DNA of 64,000 bases. Origin: Adineta ricciae (Eukaryota; Rotifera; Eurotatoria; Adinetida; Adinetidae). The stretch is taken from NCBI GenBank assembly GCA_905250025.1, contig CAJNOJ010000138.1, positions 62,001 through 126,000 on the forward strand, given 5' to 3'. The translations under genes were made by a program, and so were the position numbers. The notes under the pieces are model-generated. The model was not told the DNA's origin. It saw only the letters and a list, made by a program, of their open reading frames with translations, and searched no databases. Shown here piece by piece: positions 58,400 to 64,000 of the stretch (within the stretch, counting starts at the first letter, position 1; each line of letters starts with the position of its first letter).

Positions 58400-59386
58400 T
58401 CAATACAATTCAGCGGTGTTTAGATAATTAGTACCATCATATCCACCAGCAATTAACACTTTTCCATTCGATAATACGAATGCTGTATGCAACGATCGTA
58501 CAACATTCATACTGCCTGCTGTTGTCCAACTGCCTGTAAGTGAATCATACAATTCAGTGGTGTTGAGATAATTAAAACCATTATATCCACCTGTAATCAA
58601 CACCTTTCCATTTGATAAAACGGATGCTGTATGCCACAGTCGTGGGTTATTCATATTTCCGGTTGTTGTCCAAACACCAGTTGACGGATCATACAGTTCA
58701 ACACTACTTAGAACAGTACCACTGCTATCCTTTCCACCAGCTACTAATACATTTCCATTGAATAAAGTCGATGCTGTATGCTGATATCGTACAGCATGCA
58801 TATTTCCTGTAGTGGTCCAAAGACCTGTCGACGAATCATATACTTCGGAGCTATTCAGATAACCACTACCATATCCACCAGTAACTAGTACTTTTCCATC
58901 AGGTAAAATAGATGCTGTATGGTCATACCGTGCGTTATTCATATTTCCGGTTGTTGTCCAATTACCAGTCGACAGATCATAAAGTTCAGCAGTATTCAGA
59001 GCACCACCATTACGTCCACCAGTAGCTAATACTTTTCCATTCGATAAAATAGATGCTGTGTGTCCGAATCGTGCACCATTCAAATTTCCTGTTGTCGTCC
59101 AACTACCGAGTGATGGATCAAACAGTTCAGCACTATCAAGACTAAGACCACTACTGGCATGTCCAGCAGTGACCAACACTTTTCCGTTAGGTAGTATAGA
59201 TGTTATATGCGAAGTTCGTGCAAAACTCATGCTTCCTGTTGTTGTCCAACTGCCTGTGGATGGATCATACTGTTCAGCATTATCTAGAGCGAAACTACCA
59301 TTATGTCCGCCAGTGACCAATACTTTTCCAATGACTAAAATGGATCCTGCCTGAAAATATCGTCTCGAATTCATAGATCCAGTCAT
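58400..59386 (-). CDS. Kelch-repeat protein, seven tandem blades, bacterial-style motif
   Basis: The exon encodes seven tandem kelch units of about 46-49 aa. The shared pattern is TTGNMNNARYDHTASILPDG, KVLVTGGYGSGYLN, then ELYDSSTG and W. The units are a T-G-S/N-M start, the H-T-A-S-x-L-x-N-G-K-V-L strand, the double Gly and the TGxW strand. The last unit stops after LNTAELY (TGA 58400-58402), so the seventh blade lacks its final strand. It may be closed by an N-terminal strand, as in circular propellers. The frame begins just after a TTTTTTAG acceptor at about 59395, so a 5' exon exists that I cannot place; ATG 59386 is the first internal Met. The NGKVLVTGG style is typical of bacterial kelch proteins. 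No BTB or F-box partner domain is seen. Confidence 0.85.
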   Translation of the reverse strand: MTGSMNSRRYFQAGSILVIGKVLVTGGHNGSFALDNAEQYDPSTGSWTTTGSMSFARTSHITSILPNGKVLVTAGHASSGLSLDSAELFDPSLGSWTTTGNLNGARFGHTASILSNGKVLATGGRNGGALNTAELYDLSTGNWTTTGNMNNARYDHTASILPDGKVLVTGGYGSGYLNSSEVYDSSTGLWTTTGNMHAVRYQHTASTLFNGNVLVAGGKDSSGTVLSSVELYDPSTGVWTTTGNMNNPRLWHTASVLSNGKVLITGGYNGFNYLNTTELYDSLTGSWTTAGSMNVVRSLHTAFVLSNGKVLIAGGYDGTNYLNTAELY

Positions 59387-59395
59387 TCTCCACCC

Positions 59396-60109
59396 TAAAA
59401 AAGGAAACAAATGAGCATAGTGACGAAGACTTGTTTATTAAGTAGTTTAATACAAATTCATTTCAATCTTTTATTGGTTATTTGATGAAATAAATCTATG
59501 TAGTTTTCCAGTTTTACGTAGCTTGATGTGTTATAGAGCTTCTAAAAAATGTAAAATAGAACAAGCGGCTGTCTTATACAGTCATTCCGGGGGAACAAAA
59601 TCTTATTTATTTGGGTTTTTTTCTATAATTTTCAAACGTAAAATAGAAATCGGAAAACTTCCGATAAAATGTGGATAGAAATTCACTCGATCAACTGATT
59701 CTCCTACCAAGTAAAAAGGCATATGTGAAAAACTGAGGTTTTGTCCTTTTGAGAGAAAATATTTCTGCATTTTCTTCTCAGTTTGAATGTACCGTACACA
59801 CATATCAGAATTTTTTAATGAATAGTTTTATTAACTATTTTTGGTCTGTGTGGAGCCATTTCCAACCGTCTAAACCCGTTCTATTCCGTTCTCACAGTCT
59901 CACCCTCAAGATCTTCATGTTTGCTATGACGTTTCAAATTTCTTGTAAAATTCTCAAACCTCTCTCGCGAAACTAGAAAGTAATTCAGTTATACGATCAA
60001 TATTGTACGAAGTTATTTTGGAAAAACGAAAGTCTTCTGACTTGAATGACAGAACATGAACCCATGTGCTATAGAGAAACTACCATTTACCCAGTTAGAT
60101 GCTGCGCGG
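59396..60109. other. Intergenic or 5' region of the kelch gene
   Basis: Should contain the missing first exon and promoter of the kelch gene (minus strand) and the 3' UTR of the next gene. No signal-peptide-like or start exon with a clear GT donor could be fixed. It is otherwise AT-rich DNA. Confidence 0.4.
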
Positions 60110-60707
60110 TCAAATTCTTTCTTCATTATGACCTAAATCATTCTGTGACAATATGAGAGCAGTGTCTAACATGCAGAGTAATGCTGCAATAGTGTATCCA
60201 ATTATTCGGTCATCAATCGATTCAATTCTAAAAGTTGTTGCTTTACCTCTTGAACAGAACTCCGTTGTCAACACAGGTAAACATACAGCTGATGGTGAGC
60301 AACATGAGTTAACAATGCACACCGAATCATTCGAGGCACAACTGTGTGTCACATTGTCACATGGCTGTAATACTGAACAGTCAACACCAGGTGCACAATA
60401 ACTGATGTTGTTCATTGTCCGATAGTCGAAACAAGGTGTAGGCGATAGGGAACAAGTTTGATTATCTGCTGATGTGCCATTACACTGTTGTAGAGAACAA
60501 CTCGAAGCTGAATTGGATGCAGAATGAGCAGATGTCAATAATGTGAACTGAACACTCGTGTTGCGATACGCACATGAATAACTGAGTGATGCAGCAGTTT
60601 GATCTACATAAGAAAGGTTCCGATGGCGGATAAAATGAGATACCGATTGTCATACCTTTGAGAGAGAGAAGAGAGACAATCAGAAACAGAAATACAATCG
60701 ATGCCAT
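60110..60707 (-). CDS. Small Cys-rich secreted/type I membrane protein
   Basis: Two exons (60656-60707 and 60110-60603) around a 52-bp GT-AG intron give 181 aa in frame. ATG 60707 opens a signal peptide (MASIVFLFLIVSLLSL). The ectodomain is Ser/Asn-rich with many N-glycosylation sequons and about 18 cysteines in a pattern of repeated short loops (CSLQQCNGTS, CAPGVDCSVLQPCDNVTHSC, CIVNSCCSPSAVC). A hydrophobic helix near the C-terminus (GYTIAALLCMLDTALIL) is followed by a short charged tail (NEERI). This fits a small membrane-anchored Cys-rich protein. The family is not recognised. The Cys spacing resembles EB-like modules only loosely. Confidence 0.72.
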
Positions 60708-62162
60708 AGATTTTGATGCAATGATGACGAACGACAAAAAAATCTGTAACTCATTTGCATAGATGTGAACGACACAGAATTGTTGTTCTTTCGATGCTTT
60801 CTTCGTCGTGCGAGAGAAAAATACAAGCACTTTTCGAAGTGCATAATTCCTACTTTCCTTGTATTAAAATCGATCACAAATATTCTGTTATTTGCTCTCA
60901 TGACTCACTATCGAATTCGGAATATTTTGGACAAAATCATGAGAATTGTAACTTATGAGTTTGTTTGATAGAAAAACGGTGAAAGAAAATAATTTCGTAA
61001 CTAGATTTATTCTGGATTAGATTCTACATACCAGAATGAATGTAACTAATATAAACAGAAGACATAGAGAATAACCTGTCAGAGGTTACCTTTTTCATGA
61101 AATATTGCTAAAATCAAGAGAATGCATTCCGGCGAGTCCGTGAAAATCGAAGCACTTTTCGAGAATAACTTCCCTTCAATCTTCTTTATTTCCATATCCC
61201 AGGTTGTTCGAAAAAGCATCTATGATTGACAACAACAGAAAACTTCGATTAGTTGGCCACTAGGCGAAAGAGAAATGATGTGAGGATTAGCATAGTTTCT
61301 TGTATGCATGAAAACATATCACAGGAAAAAAAAGAAGAGAAATCACTTCATCTTATACACAATAATCAATGAACACCTCTTGTTAATGTTCTTGTTTGAT
61401 TCGCAGCTCGATGAGTGTTCGTCACGGTGGCAGGTGCAATAGTGTGTCACTATAGTACAGCACTGCCATTTTGCGATAGTTTCTTCAATCAATTCTGAGA
61501 TAAACATAATAAACCAGACGACGTCTGTGAGTTCGACAACAAGACCAAATAGAAAGCATGAGAACAATGACATGATTATTCAATGCTGAACGAAGTGGTC
61601 GACTTTTGAGAAGATGATAGAGAATAAAGAGAGTGAGTAGAGGTGATGGAATCAATGGAATGATACGTAACCAAAGAAATCCAGCTTTTTGATAATGCCA
61701 CGACGGACTTTTTGATCAGTGTAATGGAAAGTTCTTCGGACTACTTAATTTCCAATGGCATTCTGTGCGACAATGAGAGTTCGAATTTTCTCAGTTCAAT
61801 ATGATACCACCTTTTTTTTCTATCCCTATGGACTCGGGCGTCATCACCAGTGGATTGATATTAAAATTTGAAACATTACAGTGTGTTTGTACTCTTTCAT
61901 GGGATATTCTCATTTGGACGGATTCTACCAAGAACATGTTGAATAGTTGTAAGTTAGACTTACCATAAGTATTGAGAAAAGGTCATCATTTGGCACAATC
62001 ATGTAAGGCGATATTTCAATATTTGACAAAAAGACAATTTTATCAACAAAATATCATAGTAAGCAATTTTATAGAAATAAGAAGTTCTGGTCAATAGACG
62101 TAGGAATATTCCCAGTCGTTTTCAGGTGAACTACTGACGAATGACAGCGACAACAATAAGGT
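60708..62162. other. 1.45-kb intergenic region
   Basis: AT-rich DNA upstream of the Cys-rich gene. A minus-strand ATG frame at 61343-61573 (MSLFSCFLFGLVVELTDVVW) has a hydrophobic start and several cysteines and might be an exon, but I cannot build a gene around it. Nothing else is recognised. Confidence 0.4.
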
Positions 62163-62660
62163 ATGAACTTTTCACGAAAAATACAGATAGTACCCATGTC
62201 GAAAAATCCGGTCCGGAACCGACCGGTGCCGGTTTTTTCCGAACATTTCATGGAAGCAAGATTCCAGATCGGATTCAACCGGTTGAAATCCGCCCGGTTC
62301 CAGCACTACCCAAACGGAAAAGTAAGGAATCCCAACAACAACTTCCGGAAAACTCCAACGAACCATGACCTCTCGGAACCTACCAAATGCGACAAAATCA
62401 TACCACACATCTATCGAATTCCAGTAAAACGCATCTTCGCGTACTACCGAAAACCCACAACACAATGCTGTCCATATCCATTCTGCTAAGAGGAAACAGA
62501 CGAACTCCAAACAGCCTTCACTGCATTTCAAACAATCCCCGCCCAAATAGCAGAAAAACAAACGCTCCTGGATATCGAACTACACTCCGATCCTACGATT
62601 CCGAACGCACTGTACAGTCGATTGCACAGCGGATTGCAATCCATCCAAATGACTTATACA
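62163..62660 (+). other. GC-richer island with one interrupted open frame
   Basis: Starting near 62195 the base composition changes sharply to C/G-richer sequence (CCGGTCCGGAACCGACCGGT, CCGCCCGGTTCC). One plus-strand frame runs from about 62163 to 62660 with a single TAA at about 62488. Before it one reads PVRNRPVPVFSEHFMEARFQ and CDKIIPHIYRIPVKRIFAYY. After it one reads EETDELQTAFTAFQTIPAQI and LHSDPTIPNALYSRLHSGLQ. The codon usage differs from all neighbours. No terminal repeats were found. It may be a fragment of a mobile element or of transferred DNA; the identity is unknown. Confidence 0.4.
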
Positions 62661-62676
62661 TAGTATTATTGCTTAT

Positions 62677-62960
62677 TTAAACATGAATTATCTTGTTTGG
62701 CCATGGAAATTTACGTTTGAAATAGCTGATACGTAAATAATAAGAGAATTCTAATGAACAAATGCAATTTGTTTTCAAATTTAGATTCAATAAAATTTGG
62801 CAAGGTTTATTTTCTACATCATCCTCAAGTGAATTTTCAATCAAAGAATTTTCTTTACTTATTGGAATAATTTTCTCATATTTCTGTTCAGAAAGAAATA
62901 TTGCTCTTTTAGTCATTCGATTTCGTTGAGAAAACGCATCTTTATTGGGATATTATTTAT
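62677..62960 (-). pseudogene. Short AT-rich coding remnant
   Basis: A minus-strand frame reads DAFSQRNRMTKRAIFLSEQK, then KENSLIENSLEDDVENKPCQ, and ends at 62677. Its codons and composition resemble the AT-rich gene at 63109-64000 on the same strand, so it could be a downstream exon or a broken duplicate. No clean splice connection was found. Confidence 0.25.
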
Positions 62961-63108
62961 GAAATATCATAGAATTATAGTGTTCAACTTGGTCTATCGG
63001 AATATATAGAAAAAAAAGCATTTTAAATTTTATTTCAGAAATGAGATTTTCTAACTAAAAATAGGATTTTTTTATAAATACAATATTAATAAGAAAGAAA
63101 AGAATAAG

Positions 63109-64000
63109 TTATTTTAAGAATCTTTGTTTTGTATTTGTTGTATCAATATGTCCAATTCGTTTAACTACAACAGACGAATTTAAACGATTTTTACGTTGAT
63201 TTCGATGTTTTTTCTTTGTTGAAATAATTGCTGTTTCTATGTTCTTCTGATTTTCTATATTTGTTTTTTTAATTGAAATATGTTCGACACGAACTGTATT
63301 TCTTGATTCACTTTTTGGTTTATCCGAAAGAGGAGAAAGTGAAATCTTGGGTATCCAATGACTGGAATCATTTTCGGTTGGATCACGAATAATACAAACT
63401 GAATTTGATGTGGAGAATATCGAAATATTTCTTGGAGATACAGATGATAATGAAGAATTAACTGATTCTTTTAAAGATGGAGTTGATAATAAACTATGTG
63501 ATTTTCCATCATTTAATAACAAATTATTTATATGGGTAATTTGAATCTTATCTTGATTTTCAGATTTTGATTGTTCTTCTTCTGTAATATTCTTCTTGTT
63601 TTCATTTGAACTTGTATTTGATATTCTTGGGTTTAATCGAGATACTTTTCTATTTCTATTATTTTCAATTCGTAATTTATTATTTGTTGATTCACGTCTT
63701 CTTTCATTAAGTTTAACTTTTCGAATAGAAACATGAGATAAAGATGTTGATGTTGTTTGATCATGATTATCATTACTTGAAAGATTTAATTCCGTATCTT
63801 CAGTATTTTCAACAAAACAATCTTTTGGATCATTTAATGTATTTGGAATTTTATCTAATTTTTGAGAACGAAAATATTTCTTTCGAGAAATTGTAAATAT
63901 ATCAGATGAATTTGATTCATTTAAGTAAATACAATTAGGATCAATACAAAGATCAATATAATACATTTCATTATTTCCTTCTTTTTCAAATCCATATGAA
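63109..64000 (-). CDS. 3' part of an AT-rich, Ser/Asn/Lys-rich protein (5' end outside window)
   Basis: The frame is open from the right edge of the window to TAA at 63109-63111, so the start lies beyond 64000. Met at 63966 is internal because upstream codons (SYGFEKEGNNE) continue the frame. About 296 residues are visible. They are hydrophilic and probably disordered, with runs such as NKLRIENNRNRKVSRLNPRI, SLLSTPSLKESVNSSLSSVS and KKKHRNQRKNRLNSSVVVKR. A short N-terminal block (MYYIDLCIDPNCIYLNES) is more ordered. A cytoplasmic tail of a membrane protein is one possibility, but it is not shown. Codons are strongly biased to A/T in third position, unlike most genes to the left. No family recognised. 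Confidence 0.6.
   Translation of the reverse strand, partial: SYGFEKEGNNEMYYIDLCIDPNCIYLNESNSSDIFTISRKKYFRSQKLDKIPNTLNDPKDCFVENTEDTELNLSSNDNHDQTTSTSLSHVSIRKVKLNERRRESTNNKLRIENNRNRKVSRLNPRISNTSSNENKKNITEEEQSKSENQDKIQITHINNLLLNDGKSHSLLSTPSLKESVNSSLSSVSPRNISIFSTSNSVCIIRDPTENDSSHWIPKISLSPLSDKPKSESRNTVRVEHISIKKTNIENQKNIETAIISTKKKHRNQRKNRLNSSVVVKRIGHIDTTNTKQRFLK

Noticed and set aside
58400-59395. Kelch tandem units as a DNA satellite or CRISPR-like array
   Set aside because: The periodicity is about 140-147 bp in a single open frame with conserved kelch residues, so it is protein repetition.
61343-61573. Possible small hydrophobic Cys-containing protein
   Set aside because: There is an ATG and a hydrophobic stretch, but no way to connect it to other exons and no family match.

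Overview
The window is eukaryotic nuclear DNA from a small, compact animal genome. Coding exons are interrupted by many short GT-AG introns of about 35-90 bp, genes lie on both strands without operons, and intergenic DNA is AT-rich with simple GA, TA and TC repeats. The gene set is metazoan: a nuclear receptor, a rhodopsin-like GPCR, fibrocystin-L, CEP89, a Tctex dynein light chain and neuropeptide-like precursors. Very short introns, kelch proteins of bacterial style, RING-less coiled-coil/SPRY proteins and a divergent GPCR together suggest a bdelloid rotifer. That placement is an inference from style, not from a marker gene.

Layout: 1-2281 (-) is cytoplasmic asparaginyl-tRNA synthetase, missing only its last exon. 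3490-6609 (+) is an unrecognised, possibly damaged multi-exon gene. 7233-8351 (-) is a class A GPCR. 10903-13191 (+) is an unrecognised Ser-rich protein. 13398-30126 (-) is a very large fibrocystin-L (PKHD1L1) gene that fills a quarter of the window. 32478-36332 (+) is CEP89. 36710-37077 (-) encodes a small secreted peptide precursor. 40595-40939 (-) is GFRP-like. 41952-43309 (+) is a zinc metallopeptidase of the YIL108W type. 43706-44509 (-) is a Tctex-type dynein light chain. 45374-47059 (-) is a secreted M14 carboxypeptidase. 47890-49249 (-) is an isolated RSK C-terminal kinase domain. 51867-52787 (+) is a coiled-coil/SPRY protein. 53483-54647 (-) is a nuclear receptor. 55815-56141 (+) is a repeat-containing prepropeptide. 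57765-57980 (+) is a ZZ-finger microprotein. 58400-59386 (-) is a kelch-repeat protein. 60110-60707 (-) is a Cys-rich membrane protein. The right end holds a base-composition island (62.16-62.66 kb) and the 3' part of a low-complexity AT-rich gene that runs off the window.

The most notable structure is a duplication of about 375 bp. The segment that begins at codon 3 of the asparaginyl-tRNA synthetase gene and runs through its 5' leader and presumed promoter is repeated 47 kb away, immediately upstream of and in frame with the truncated RSK kinase domain. The kinase also carries substitutions in its catalytic loop. The single ambiguous base (N) of the window sits at the junction, so this is either a real promoter-capture chimera or an assembly problem.

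Three neighbours have ciliary or microtubule links in other animals (fibrocystin-L, CEP89, Tctex light chain), but nothing in the sequence shows co-regulation. Two short genes with signal peptides and dibasic sites look like unreported neuropeptide or peptide-hormone precursors.
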